Both the position numbers and the translations under genes were made by a program. A stretch of DNA of 40,117 bases from Gemmatimonadaceae bacterium (GTDB lineage Bacteria; Gemmatimonadota; Gemmatimonadetes; Gemmatimonadales; Gemmatimonadaceae): the NCBI GenBank assembly GCA_016741895.1, contig JACVCT010000006.1:1-40117 (forward strand), given 5' to 3'. Under the pieces are notes generated by a model, which saw only the letters and a list, made by a program, of their open reading frames with translations, ran no database searches and was not told where the DNA came from. Positions within the stretch are counted from its first letter, which is position 1, and every line of letters starts with the position of its first letter. Positions 17,526 to 25,342 of the stretch are shown here, piece after piece.

Positions 17526-18765
17526 CGCGCAGCCAGTCCAGCGGATCCACCGCCCGCCCCTTGGGGCGGATTTCGAAGTGCAGGTGTGGTGGCAATTCCG
17601 GATCGGCGGCACCGACGGTGCCGATGACCTGGCCCTTGGTGACCTGCTGGCCACGGCGTACGCCGATCTGCGCCAGCGAGCCATACACGGAATAGTCACC
17701 GCCGCCGTGCTGCACGATGACCGTGGACCCATACGTGCCCACATTGTCGGCCAGCACCACCTCGCCCGCGGCAATGCTGCGCACGGCGGTGCCGGCCGGC
17801 GCGCCGATGCCCACGCCGTTCCAGCGCGTTGTGGTGTTGTTGGGATTCACCACGCGGCCGAACTGATACAGCAGCGTGCCGTCCACCGGCCAATCCAGCT
17901 TGCCAAGGTCGGAGGTGCGAATGGTGGACGGCGCGGCCGGTCTCGCGTTGGGCGCCATTTCGGCGCGGCGGCGCGCGGTCTCGAGTGTGGCAATGGCGTT
18001 GGCAATGCGCGACTCGTCGCGCGCCAGCTGCTGCAGCCGTTCGCGGGCCTGCGCGGCGGAACGCTGCACGGCCGTCAGGTTGCGTTGCCGCGTATTCTCC
18101 AGCGCCGCCAGACGCCGGGCTTCGCGCTCCTTCTCCTGCCGGTTGCGACTCACGTCGTCCTGCAGCCGCACCAGCAGCAGACGCTGCGAAATGATCTGGT
18201 CACGCAGACCCTCCACACGACGCACCAGGTTGCGGTCGTTGACGGCGAGTTCGTGCAGATACTTGTAGCGGGCCACGAGGCCGGCAAATGACTGGGCGGA
18301 CAGCATGGCCTCCACGTCGTAGAGACTGCCGCGCTTGTAGATCTCCACCATGCGTCGCTGCAGCGCACCGCGGCGATTGACGAGCTCGCCCTCTGCACGC
18401 TGCAGACCACTGCTGGCCTTGATCACTTCCTCGTTGATGGTCTCGAGCTGTTTGTCGAGCGCTTCCACCAGGCGCGCCGTGGTGCGGCGCTGCGCCTCGA
18501 GATTGGCCACTTCCTCGGCTAGGGTGCGCGCGCTGCGCTGCAGCTGGTTCATGCGGTTCTCGAGATCACTGCGCTCCTTGCGCAGCTTGTCGAGTTCGCT
18601 CTGCTGCTGGCGGAGGCGCTGCTCGGCGCTTTGGGTGCCAGCCTGACCCTGCGCGTCTGCGGCCAGCAGTGCGGTGCTCAGCAAAGTCACCACACCCACT
18701 GCGGCCCCGCGAATCACCCGCGCGAGGCGATGGGGTTGCGCGGGCCGCCGCCCCGAGCCGTTCAC
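17515..18765 (-). CDS. EnvC-like murein hydrolase activator (degenerate LytM)
   Basis: The 416-aa periplasmic protein has a signal peptide (about 1-41, ending AQG). A long coiled coil rich in Gln, Arg, Glu and Leu covers residues about 45-270, followed by a C-terminal LytM/M23 domain (about 295-416). Two of the three expected zinc ligands are missing: RWNGVGIGAP replaces FHxGxDxAAP, giving Trp315 and Gly319. The YxH motif is YGS, while HLHFEI (394-399) is kept. E. coli EnvC shows the same kind of loss (RWKGMVIGAP) and activates amidases instead of cutting peptidoglycan, so this is inferred to be an activator. The gene overlaps ftsX by 4 bp, matching the known FtsEX-EnvC partnership. Confidence 0.88.
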   Translation of the reverse strand: MNGSGRRPAQPHRLARVIRGAAVGVVTLLSTALLAADAQGQAGTQSAEQRLRQQQSELDKLRKERSDLENRMNQLQRSARTLAEEVANLEAQRRTTARLVEALDKQLETINEEVIKASSGLQRAEGELVNRRGALQRRMVEIYKRGSLYDVEAMLSAQSFAGLVARYKYLHELAVNDRNLVRRVEGLRDQIISQRLLLVRLQDDVSRNRQEKEREARRLAALENTRQRNLTAVQRSAAQARERLQQLARDESRIANAIATLETARRRAEMAPNARPAAPSTIRTSDLGKLDWPVDGTLLYQFGRVVNPNNTTTRWNGVGIGAPAGTAVRSIAAGEVVLADNVGTYGSTVIVQHGGGDYSVYGSLAQIGVRRGQQVTKGQVIGTVGAADPELPPHLHFEIRPKGRAVDPLDWLRGKR

Positions 18766-19622
18766 GAGTCGCGCCAGACCTGCCGCAGATGGCGGCCCAC
18801 ACTCAACCAGCTGCCCAGCAATCCCAGCACACCACCCGCGGCAATGCCGAGCAGCACCTGACTCGGTTCAAAGAACCGGGTCTCCAACAGCGAGCGCGTC
18901 ACCAGGGTGCTGGTACCCCAGGCCAGCGCCACCGCCAGCACACCGCCCACCAGTCCCTTGAGCGCCCCATCGAGCAGGTAGGGCAGGCGCACGAACATGT
19001 TGGTGGCGCCCACCAGGCGCATGATCTCGATTTCGCGCGTGCGCGCGAGAATGGACATGCGAATGGTGGAGCCGATGATGATGACCGACACCAGCGCAAA
19101 GACGGCGCCAAGCACGGAACCGGCGAGGCCCGCCAGATTGCGAATGCGATAGAGTTTCTCCACCCACTCGCGGCCGTAGCGCACTTCCTCAACCTGCGGA
19201 TAGGTCTGCAGTCGCCGGGCAACTTCCTTGACGGTTTCCGGGTCGCGCGAGCCATCCTTGAGCCGCAGTTCCACCGAGGCCGGCAGGAAGGAGCCCTCCA
19301 TCACATCACGAAACTCCTCGAGCTCGGCGCGCGCCCGCACGAGTGCGGAGTCCGGTGATACGTAGCCGGCATCTGCCACCTGCGGCATGTTGCCGATACC
19401 CTGCATGAGCTCCTCCACCTGCGCGTCGCGCGTGCCCTCCACGAGGAAGGCGCGAATCTCCACGCGGTCCTCGATGTCACGCAGCGCCTGCCGGATGTTG
19501 AGCGCCACCAGGCCAAAGAGGCTGAAGGCGTAGAGCGAGAAGGCAATGGTTGTCACCGCCAGAACGGCCAACAGCGGCGCGCGCCGGAAGGCGAGCAGCA
19601 CCTCACGCAGCGCGAGCCTCAC
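18762..19622 (-). CDS. ftsX: Cell-division ABC permease FtsX
   Basis: FtsX is the membrane half of FtsEX, which couples ATP hydrolysis by FtsE to activation of peptidoglycan hydrolases at the division site. The 286-aa protein has the FtsX layout: an N-terminal membrane helix (about 14-40), a periplasmic domain (about 45-165, the partner-binding loop), then three membrane helices (about 168-195, 215-240, 255-275). MSILARTREIEIMRLVGATNMFVRLPYL is the typical cytoplasmic FtsX signature. It overlaps ftsE upstream and the EnvC-like gene downstream by 4 bp each, so the three are translationally coupled. Confidence 0.95.
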   Translation of the reverse strand: MRLALREVLLAFRRAPLLAVLAVTTIAFSLYAFSLFGLVALNIRQALRDIEDRVEIRAFLVEGTRDAQVEELMQGIGNMPQVADAGYVSPDSALVRARAELEEFRDVMEGSFLPASVELRLKDGSRDPETVKEVARRLQTYPQVEEVRYGREWVEKLYRIRNLAGLAGSVLGAVFALVSVIIIGSTIRMSILARTREIEIMRLVGATNMFVRLPYLLDGALKGLVGGVLAVALAWGTSTLVTRSLLETRFFEPSQVLLGIAAGGVLGLLGSWLSVGRHLRQVWRDS

Positions 19623-20329
19623 TTGCGCCCCCGCATGTCGGCGCGGAGCCGCAGCACGTCGGTGCCGTCGAACACCAGCTCCCCCTTGTCGAGTTCGAGG
19701 AAGCGCTGCTGCGCCCGCTCGATCATGGCCACATCGTGCGTGGCCATGAGCACCGCCGTACCGCGCGCGTTGATTTCGCGCAGCAGCAGGTAGATGGCAT
19801 GGGTGGCACGGTCGTCGAGATTGCCGGTGGGTTCATCCGCCAGCAGCAGGAAGGGATCGTTGGCCAGCGCCCGCGCGATGGCCACACGCTGCTGCTCACC
19901 GCCCGAGAGTTCGTGCGGATAGGCCGTGGCCCGGGACGCCAGCCCAACCTGCAGCAGCAGACGCGATACCTTGGGCGCGATCTGCGACGACGGGGTGCCG
20001 GTGACCTCGAGGGCAAAGGCCACGTTCTGCTCGGCCGTGCGATCAGGCAGCAGCCGGAAGTCCTGAAAGACAATGCCAAGCCGCCGCCGGAGATGCGGAA
20101 TCTCGCGTGGCTTGATGGAGAAGCTCGAGTAGCCCGAGACGCGCACCTCACCTGTGGTGGGACGCTCGGCCATGGTGAGCAGGCGCAGCAGCGTGCTCTT
20201 GCCGGCGCCGGAATGGCCCACGAGAAACACGAACTCGCCCTTGGCGATTTCGAAGTTCACACCACGCAGGGCCATGCCGGAGCGCGGGTACTCCTTGCTC
20301 ACGTTCGTCACGCGCACGATGCCCGACAT
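19619..20329 (-). CDS. ftsE: Cell-division ATPase FtsE
   Basis: FtsE is the ATPase partner of FtsX. The 236-aa ABC ATPase has Walker [11 protein letters not shown]-loop VFQDFRLL (FQDF is typical of FtsE), signature [15 protein letters not shown], Walker [13 protein letters not shown] and switch His in MATHD. ATG 20329 is chosen: the 17 extra residues of the longer frame overlap the upstream stop and do not look like FtsE. The gene starts one base after the PLP-like gene stops, implying co-translation with that unusual neighbour. Confidence 0.95.
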   Translation of the reverse strand: MSGIVRVTNVSKEYPRSGMALRGVNFEIAKGEFVFLVGHSGAGKSTLLRLLTMAERPTTGEVRVSGYSSFSIKPREIPHLRRRLGIVFQDFRLLPDRTAEQNVAFALEVTGTPSSQIAPKVSRLLLQVGLASRATAYPHELSGGEQQRVAIARALANDPFLLLADEPTGNLDDRATHAIYLLLREINARGTAVLMATHDVAMIERAQQRFLELDKGELVFDGTDVLRLRADMRGRK

Positions 20330-20330
20330 G

Positions 20331-21275
20331 TCAGGCCACTCCGTCGCGCAGCACGTCGCCCAGGTCGCCGATGAGCACACTGGCCTCGTCGAGCCCCACG
20401 TGCAGTCGCACCGTGTCCGGTGCTTCCGCCAGACGGATGTCCGCGCCGTGCGGACGCGCCTGCGCGGCCAGATGCCGCGTGAGACGCTGCGCCAGGCGGT
20501 CGGCGGCGTCGGCCGAGGGACACTGCAGCTGCACCACCGGCCCCTGATGTCGCAGCGCCTCGGCGGCCAGGTGGTGATCGGGGTGCGACTCGAGGCCCGT
20601 GTAGTGCACCGTCAGCCCCGCGGGAGCGGCCATGGCCACGGCCCGCGCCACCGCGTGGGCCACGTGCGCCTGATGCGCCACGCGCAGCGATAGGGTGGCG
20701 AGATCATGCAGCAGGCGCTCGGCAATGGACGGATGTGGCACGGCACCCCAGACATGCATCTTGCTCCGCACCTCGTCGATCACGGCCTCGGTGCCGCACA
20801 CCACGCCCGCCTCGGTGTCCGGAACACTGAACAGCCGCACCCGCGCGTCATGCACCACGACATCGGCCCCCGCTGCCAGGGGCGTGGCCGCCGCCGGCGA
20901 CGCACCGCTTGCATCCACCACGATGGCCACGCCCAGCTCCTGGCCCAGCGTGCGCAGCGGCTTGAGGTCCACCACCCGCCCGTGCTCGATGACCGGCGAC
21001 TCCACGAACAGCACCCGTGTGCTGCGGCGCATGTCGCGGCGCCACGCGCGCACGTCGCTGGGATTGACGTAGGTCACATCCACGCCAAGCCCCGCCAGTT
21101 CCTGCTGAAAGAAGGTGCGGGTGGACGGACGCAGCCAGGCACTCGACAGCACGTGATCGCCCGGGCGCAGCAGCGCCAGCACGGTGCAGGCGATGGCGGC
21201 CCGGCCGCTCGCGAGCACGAGCGCCGCGTCGGCCCCTTCGAGGTCAGCCAGTCGGCGGTGCAGCAGGTCAATCAC
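20331..21275 (-). CDS. Cys/Met-metabolism PLP-fold protein lacking catalytic Lys
   Basis: The 314-aa protein resembles the cystathionine gamma-synthase family: LEGADAALVLASGRAAI, LLRPGDHVLSS, LFVESPVIEHGRVVDL and the pyridine-binding Asp in VVDASGAS (121). The PLP lysine is absent: the family SATK is DARV here (143-146), within VVVHDARVRLFS. The PLP-stacking Tyr region and the N-terminal YSR...NPT segment are also missing. A PLP reaction is therefore not expected; it may be a pseudo-enzyme or a binding protein. The open frame extends to 21527 but that part overlaps the upstream gene and is unlike the family. GTG 21275 is the best in-frame start after that gene ends (no clear ribosome site). 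It directly precedes ftsE (1-bp gap). Confidence 0.75.
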   Translation of the reverse strand: MIDLLHRRLADLEGADAALVLASGRAAIACTVLALLRPGDHVLSSAWLRPSTRTFFQQELAGLGVDVTYVNPSDVRAWRRDMRRSTRVLFVESPVIEHGRVVDLKPLRTLGQELGVAIVVDASGASPAAATPLAAGADVVVHDARVRLFSVPDTEAGVVCGTEAVIDEVRSKMHVWGAVPHPSIAERLLHDLATLSLRVAHQAHVAHAVARAVAMAAPAGLTVHYTGLESHPDHHLAAEALRHQGPVVQLQCPSADAADRLAQRLTRHLAAQARPHGADIRLAEAPDTVRLHVGLDEASVLIGDLGDVLRDGVA

Positions 21276-21303
21276 GGCAGCGTGAGCAAAAGGGCGGCGG
21301 CGC

Positions 21304-21654
21304 TCAGGCGCGCGGCCGGGTATCGGTGTCGAGACGGATGATGCGTACCACTTCTGACAGCGAAGCGCCCGCGACGTCACGCAGCACCACCCCGCCGCGC
21401 GGCAGGCTGTCGTCGATTTCCAGCACGGCCAGCTCCGATCGGCGCTGCGACACCACCCGCACCAGTTCGCCCGCGTTGACGAGGCGCACCAGCGCGTCAT
21501 CCGCGCGCATGCGCACCAGCGGGCCACGCTCGGCGTCGCCCTTGCGGGTGGCGATGAACCCCACCACCTGTACCGGCGGCGCGATGCCGGTGAACATGCT
21601 CAGCTTGCGGCCGGCGCCCGGTCCGCCCAGTCCATCACGATGGTCGTTGCTCAC
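21304..21654 (-). CDS. Small beta-rich protein, function unknown (116 aa)
   Basis: This is a soluble protein without signal or membrane segments. The C-terminal half (VRMRADDALVRLVNAGEL, VRVVSQRRSELAVLEID, LPRGGVVLRDV) has the strand pattern of double-psi barrel domains such as the C-terminal domain of molybdopterin oxidoreductases. This is a weak resemblance judged by eye, with no cofactor residues to support it. It lies 10 bp after the STAS/winged-helix gene and 28 bp before the PLP-like gene, so it belongs to the same transcript. Confidence 0.6.
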   Translation of the reverse strand: MSNDHRDGLGGPGAGRKLSMFTGIAPPVQVVGFIATRKGDAERGPLVRMRADDALVRLVNAGELVRVVSQRRSELAVLEIDDSLPRGGVVLRDVAGASLSEVVRIIRLDTDTRPRA

Positions 21655-21664
21655 GGCAGAGCCC

Positions 21665-22222
21665 TCATGCGTCGCTCCAGGTGCTGCCCGGAATGCTGTA
21701 GCCCAGCGGGCCGCGCATCACGAGGCGACGGCGGTCGAGCTGGTCGAGCTGCTGCTGGGCACTGACTTCGGTGCTGGCCAGAATGGTGGCCACTTCGCGG
21801 GCGCCAATGGGCCCATGGTCGCGTACCACTTCCCAGTGCCGGAGTTCCTCGTCCGTCACATGACCGAAGAGCTCGGCCGCGCCCTCGTGCCAGGACACCA
21901 GGGCCAGCGCATGCCGCTCGAGCACCGTCTCGATGGGGTCGATGTGTCCATCACGGATGCCGCGAAACGCGAGATATCCACGCGGGCCGTCGTCGGCGGT
22001 GTAGCGCAGCAGCAACTTGGCCACGATCTCGTCGGCGCAGGAGAAATCGAGCAGGTTGACCTGCGAGAAATCGATGGTGGTGAGCACCGGCCGTTCGATT
22101 TCCCGCACCTGCTGCTCGATGGCACTTCGCACCGCCGCACCGGTGGGACGCGTGACGAGGTTGCTGTACAGATCGCAAACCGTGCCACGCAGCACGGTGC
22201 CCACATCGATGTGGACCATCAT
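21665..22222 (-). CDS. STAS-like protein with C-terminal winged helix
   Basis: In this 185-aa protein, residues about 5-115 resemble a STAS/DUF4325-type domain, with IDFSQVNLLDFSCADEIVAKLL at the place where STAS proteins carry the regulatory Ser/Asp loop. The C-terminal 60 residues (DHGPIGAREVATILASTEVSAQQQLDQLDRRRLV) look like a winged-helix module. The neighbour immediately upstream is a STAS-HATPase protein, so the two may form a kinase/antagonist pair as in partner-switching systems; this is inference. ATG 22222 is followed at once by a second ATG. Separated from its neighbours by 44 and 10 bp. Confidence 0.7.
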   Translation of the reverse strand: MMVHIDVGTVLRGTVCDLYSNLVTRPTGAAVRSAIEQQVREIERPVLTTIDFSQVNLLDFSCADEIVAKLLLRYTADDGPRGYLAFRGIRDGHIDPIETVLERHALALVSWHEGAAELFGHVTDEELRHWEVVRDHGPIGAREVATILASTEVSAQQQLDQLDRRRLVMRGPLGYSIPGSTWSDA

Positions 22223-22266
22223 GGCGTTGCCGCTCCGCGCGTTGCCGCTTCTCGAGGCGCCATGAC

Positions 22267-23205
22267 TCAGCGCCCCGTGCGGCTGCGGGGTGTCGCCGTG
22301 CGCGAGCGCACCGGGGCATCGCCCAGACGCTCGGGGATGACAATCTGCATCTGCGCACCGGGGAAGTAGGGCAGTGACTCGGTCATGGGCACATCTTCGT
22401 CCCAGTCGGGCGTGATGGCCAGACGCGCAGTGCCGCTGCGCACGGTGAGCTTGCCCTCCCAGCGACCCACAAAGCGGCGAATGCCCGCCAGACCCTGACC
22501 GCGTCCCTTGTCACCGTGTCGGAAGCGGCTGACGGCGCGCAGCACGGCGTCTTCGAGCGCCATGGCATCGTCCCATCGATCACTGTGCCGGTGACTGGGC
22601 GAACTTTCGAGCGACTTGCGAAAGCCCACACCGGCGTCGCACACGGCAATGACCACCACGCGACGGCCGAGGCGCTTGGTGTAGCGATAGGTCTGTACGG
22701 CCACCCAGCCGCCCAGCCCCGCGTGCTCGACGATGTTCTGGCAGGACTCGCTGAGGGTCATGCCAAAGGCGCCGGTGACGGCCGTGTCGAGATTGAGCTG
22801 GCCGTGCAGAATGTCGGCGGCCTTCTGCTGAATGCGGCCCACCACCCCGTGCACATCATCGGTGCGCGTGATGGGCGTGAGCTCGAGCAGCACATCGCTT
22901 TCGTGAGCCTCACGTTCCCGCGGCACGTGCCCGTGCAGGTCGTACAACTCGGCCGCATGGCGAAAGAAGCCCGTGCGTGACCAGTACGAGAGCGTGTCGG
23001 GATTTTCGGGAACGGCGAAGTCGGCACGCTCGTGGCGCGATTGCGCCACGCAGAGCAGGGCCGCAAGCCCATACGGCGACGACCAACGGGCATGCCGTGC
23101 GTCGATCAGCAGCTTCTCGCCATCCGGCACAGGCGCGAGTTGCTCGAACACCTGCTCGAACGTTTGCTCGTCGAGCGACGGCGGCACGGCGATGACGGTC
23201 GTCAC
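22267..23205 (-). CDS. STAS-like plus HATPase (anti-sigma-type) protein
   Basis: In this 312-aa soluble protein, residues 1-115 are STAS-like (LLIDARHARWSSPYGLAALLCVA...YWSRTGFF). Residues 125-295 are a GHKL ATPase with N-box ESCQNIVEHA (153-162), G1 CDAGVGF (189-195) and G2 GRGQGLAGI (234-242). There is no dimerisation/phospho-His domain or sensor, as in RsbW/SpoIIAB-type serine kinases, so the target is probably a protein rather than a response regulator. The basic tail (SRTATPRSRTGR) is unstructured. GTG 23205 overlaps the PfkB stop by 4 bp. The neighbouring STAS protein is the obvious candidate partner. Confidence 0.8.
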   Translation of the reverse strand: MTTVIAVPPSLDEQTFEQVFEQLAPVPDGEKLLIDARHARWSSPYGLAALLCVAQSRHERADFAVPENPDTLSYWSRTGFFRHAAELYDLHGHVPREREAHESDVLLELTPITRTDDVHGVVGRIQQKAADILHGQLNLDTAVTGAFGMTLSESCQNIVEHAGLGGWVAVQTYRYTKRLGRRVVVIAVCDAGVGFRKSLESSPSHRHSDRWDDAMALEDAVLRAVSRFRHGDKGRGQGLAGIRRFVGRWEGKLTVRSGTARLAITPDWDEDVPMTESLPYFPGAQMQIVIPERLGDAPVRSRTATPRSRTGR

Positions 23206-24257
23206 GTGATGCTGAGCTCTCCGCGAAGGTGCTGGGCGAGGCCGGAGGCCCCGCGATGTTCGACGTTGCGTGACGCGGCCCGATTGGCGGCGGCGATCGC
23301 ATCCGTCAACATATCACCGGCGAGCAGCCGAGAGAAATGGGTGGCGCCCCACACATCACCGCAGCCGGTGGGATCACCGGGCCCATCGACGCGCGCCGGC
23401 ACCGCCGGAACCAGCGCCGTGCGCACCGCGCCCAGGGCACCGGCACCGCCACGCGGTGATGTGGACAGCGCGGAGTTGTGACCTCGTCGCTCGGGGATGT
23501 CACGGAGTTTCTCTATCCCCGGCGCAGCAAAGTAGGCCGCGCCGCGCTTGCCCAGCTGCACAAAGAGCACCGACACGCCGGCAGCCATGGCGGTGGCGGC
23601 CAGCGCCATGGCGTCAGGGGCCATGAGCTGCAACTCGTCTTCGTTCACCTGCAGCACGTCGAAACAGGCGCACCACGCCGCCACATCGGGCAGGGGGCGC
23701 GGCGTGCGCAGCCCATCGGCCTGCACGGCCATCACGAGCATGTGCAGGTCGCAGTAGATCGGACCCTGGAAGTGTGCGCGAATGAGTTGCGTGGTCTCGA
23801 GATCGAGTTCCCAGCCGCTCAGGAAGTTGATGTACAGCGCGTCGAGCCGCGCCGCATCGAGCACCGGCTTGAGGCCCAGCCAGGTCCAACCCGGCACACC
23901 GCCGCTCAGGTGTTCACTGCGGCGCTCGTCATCGAGATAGCGCAACTCCACGCGATTGTTGCGATAGGGCACGCCAATGAGCTCGGCGTCGGGCGCCATG
24001 CGCCGGAGACTGCGACAGAACAGCCGCGCGCGGTCCACGAGATCGTCACCCACCTTGGCGAGTGGCACCAGTTCCCAGTCATCAGGCAGCGCGGCGTCGA
24101 GCGCTGACAGGGAGTAGGTGATGCCACCCCATTCCTCGATGGGCACGCTGCGGCCGTCGCGGCCGTGCAGCACATCCCACACAAACGAGCCAATGACGCC
24201 AAGGCGCTTGCGGCGCGGTGTTGACGTGTGGTCGTTGGATTCGGTCGTGGAGTTCAA
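23202..24257 (-). CDS. PfkB-family carbohydrate kinase
   Basis: This is a ribokinase/PfkB-fold sugar or nucleoside kinase of about 351 aa. Seen are the first strand LGVIGSFVWDV, the GG-containing loop EEWGGITYSLSALDAAL, and the C-terminal anion-hole and catalytic motif DPTGCGDVWGA, where the catalytic Asp is kept but the usual GAGD is GCGD. The substrate cannot be assigned. TTG 24257 is chosen: it gives the normal N-terminus, lies 25 bp after the ROK gene and has a GAAGAG stretch upstream; the longer GTG frame (24341) runs into the ROK coding region. Its stop overlaps the STAS-HATPase start. Confidence 0.85.
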   Translation of the reverse strand: MNSTTESNDHTSTPRRKRLGVIGSFVWDVLHGRDGRSVPIEEWGGITYSLSALDAALPDDWELVPLAKVGDDLVDRARLFCRSLRRMAPDAELIGVPYRNNRVELRYLDDERRSEHLSGGVPGWTWLGLKPVLDAARLDALYINFLSGWELDLETTQLIRAHFQGPIYCDLHMLVMAVQADGLRTPRPLPDVAAWCACFDVLQVNEDELQLMAPDAMALAATAMAAGVSVLFVQLGKRGAAYFAAPGIEKLRDIPERRGHNSALSTSPRGGAGALGAVRTALVPAVPARVDGPGDPTGCGDVWGATHFSRLLAGDMLTDAIAAANRAASRNVEHRGASGLAQHLRGELSIT

Positions 24258-24282
24258 GACTACGCGGTACTCTTCATTCTCT

Positions 24283-25299
24283 TCAGGCCGGCGGACGGCC
24301 CGTGGTCTGCGCGATGTAGCTGGCCACCGCACCCACCACACCGGCGGTGCCCGGCAGCGTGCCCGGCACGATGCGACAGGTGTCGGTCACGCTCTTGAAG
24401 GCGCGGCGACGCACTTCGGTGCGCAGCGGCGTGAAGAGATCATCGCCGGCCTGGGTCACGCCACCCGCGATGACCACCACGTCCGGATTGAAGATGTTGA
24501 GCAGGTTGGCGATGCCGGCGCCCAGGAACTTCGCGGTGTCTCGCACGATCTCGAGGGCCACCGCGTCGCCGTCGGCAGCGGCCTGATACACCAGCGCCGC
24601 CGTGACCTGCGACAGATCGCCGTTCACGAGCGCGAGCAGCGTGCTGGTTTCGTCGTGCTCCAGTGCTTCGCGCGCACGGCCGGCAATGGCACTGCCCGAG
24701 GCGTAGGCCTCGAGGCAGCCGTAGTTGCCGCATCCGCAGCGCCGGCCGGTGGGGTCGATGGTGATGTGCCCGATTTCGCCGGCCGCATCGCTGGAGCCGT
24801 GATAGAGTTGCCGGTCGATGATGATGCCACCGCCCACGCCGGTGCCGATGGTGACGCCAATGACGTTGGTGCCACCACGCGCTGCGCCCAGCCACCACTC
24901 GCCGTAGGTGGCGCAGTTGGCGTCGTTGTCGATGCGCACCGGCAGCCCGGTGAGGGCCGTCATGCGCTCCGTCAGCGCGTAGTTGGACCAGCGCAGGTTG
25001 GGTGCAGCCAGCACGAGCCCCTGCTTGCGATCCACGGTGCCGGGAGCGCCAAGGCCCACACCAAGCACCGCCTCACGCGGCACGCCCGTTTCCTCCACCA
25101 CCGTGTCGATGGTGCGTGCGACCATCTGCGCCATGCGCTGCACAACCGACTCGGCACCTTCAGCGGCCAACGTGGGCGCCGTCTGCTGCCCCAGCAGTCG
25201 CGTTCCGTCCAGCGACATGGCCGCGACGACAATGTTGGTGCCGCCGAGGTCGACGCCAATGATGAATGAGGACGCGGGGGAATTGGTGGAGGTCGCCAT
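24283..25299 (-). CDS. ROK-family sugar kinase (glucokinase-like)
   Basis: The 338-aa ROK protein has the ATP-binding strand IIGVDLGGTNIVVAA (13-27), sugar site DNDANCATYGEWWLGA, IGTGVGGGIIIDRQLYHG, and the zinc motif GHITIDPTGRRCGCGNYGCLE with its three Cys and one His. There is no N-terminal DNA-binding domain, so it is a kinase rather than a ROK repressor. The likely role is phosphorylation of glucose or a related hexose. It is the first gene of the minus-strand run leading to ftsEX. The ATG lies exactly 6 nt after a TATGTT box. Confidence 0.9.
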   Translation of the reverse strand: MATSTNSPASSFIIGVDLGGTNIVVAAMSLDGTRLLGQQTAPTLAAEGAESVVQRMAQMVARTIDTVVEETGVPREAVLGVGLGAPGTVDRKQGLVLAAPNLRWSNYALTERMTALTGLPVRIDNDANCATYGEWWLGAARGGTNVIGVTIGTGVGGGIIIDRQLYHGSSDAAGEIGHITIDPTGRRCGCGNYGCLEAYASGSAIAGRAREALEHDETSTLLALVNGDLSQVTAALVYQAAADGDAVALEIVRDTAKFLGAGIANLLNIFNPDVVVIAGGVTQAGDDLFTPLRTEVRRRAFKSVTDTCRIVPGTLPGTAGVVGAVASYIAQTTGRPPA

Positions 25300-25305
25300 G
25301 GCCCA

Positions 25306-25311
25306 AACATA
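25306..25311 (-). promoter_or_regulatory. -10-like TATGTT box next to ROK kinase start
   Basis: TATGTT on the minus strand ends 6 nt before the ATG at 25299, with no ribosome binding site between. This would be the promoter of the predicted nine-gene operon. No -35 hexamer is visible at 16-18 bp. Confidence 0.45.
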
Positions 25312-25342
25312 ATGCCGTCCCGCCCCGGAGCGACCGTGCGGC

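Noticed and set aside
20331-21275. PLP-like gene as a pseudogene
   Set aside because: The frame is intact, codon use is like its neighbours and it is tightly spaced within the operon, so loss of catalytic residues looks like divergence, not decay.
23202-24341. Longer PfkB start at GTG 24341
   Set aside because: It would overlap the end of the ROK gene by about 60 bp and add non-family residues. TTG 24257 fits spacing and fold better.
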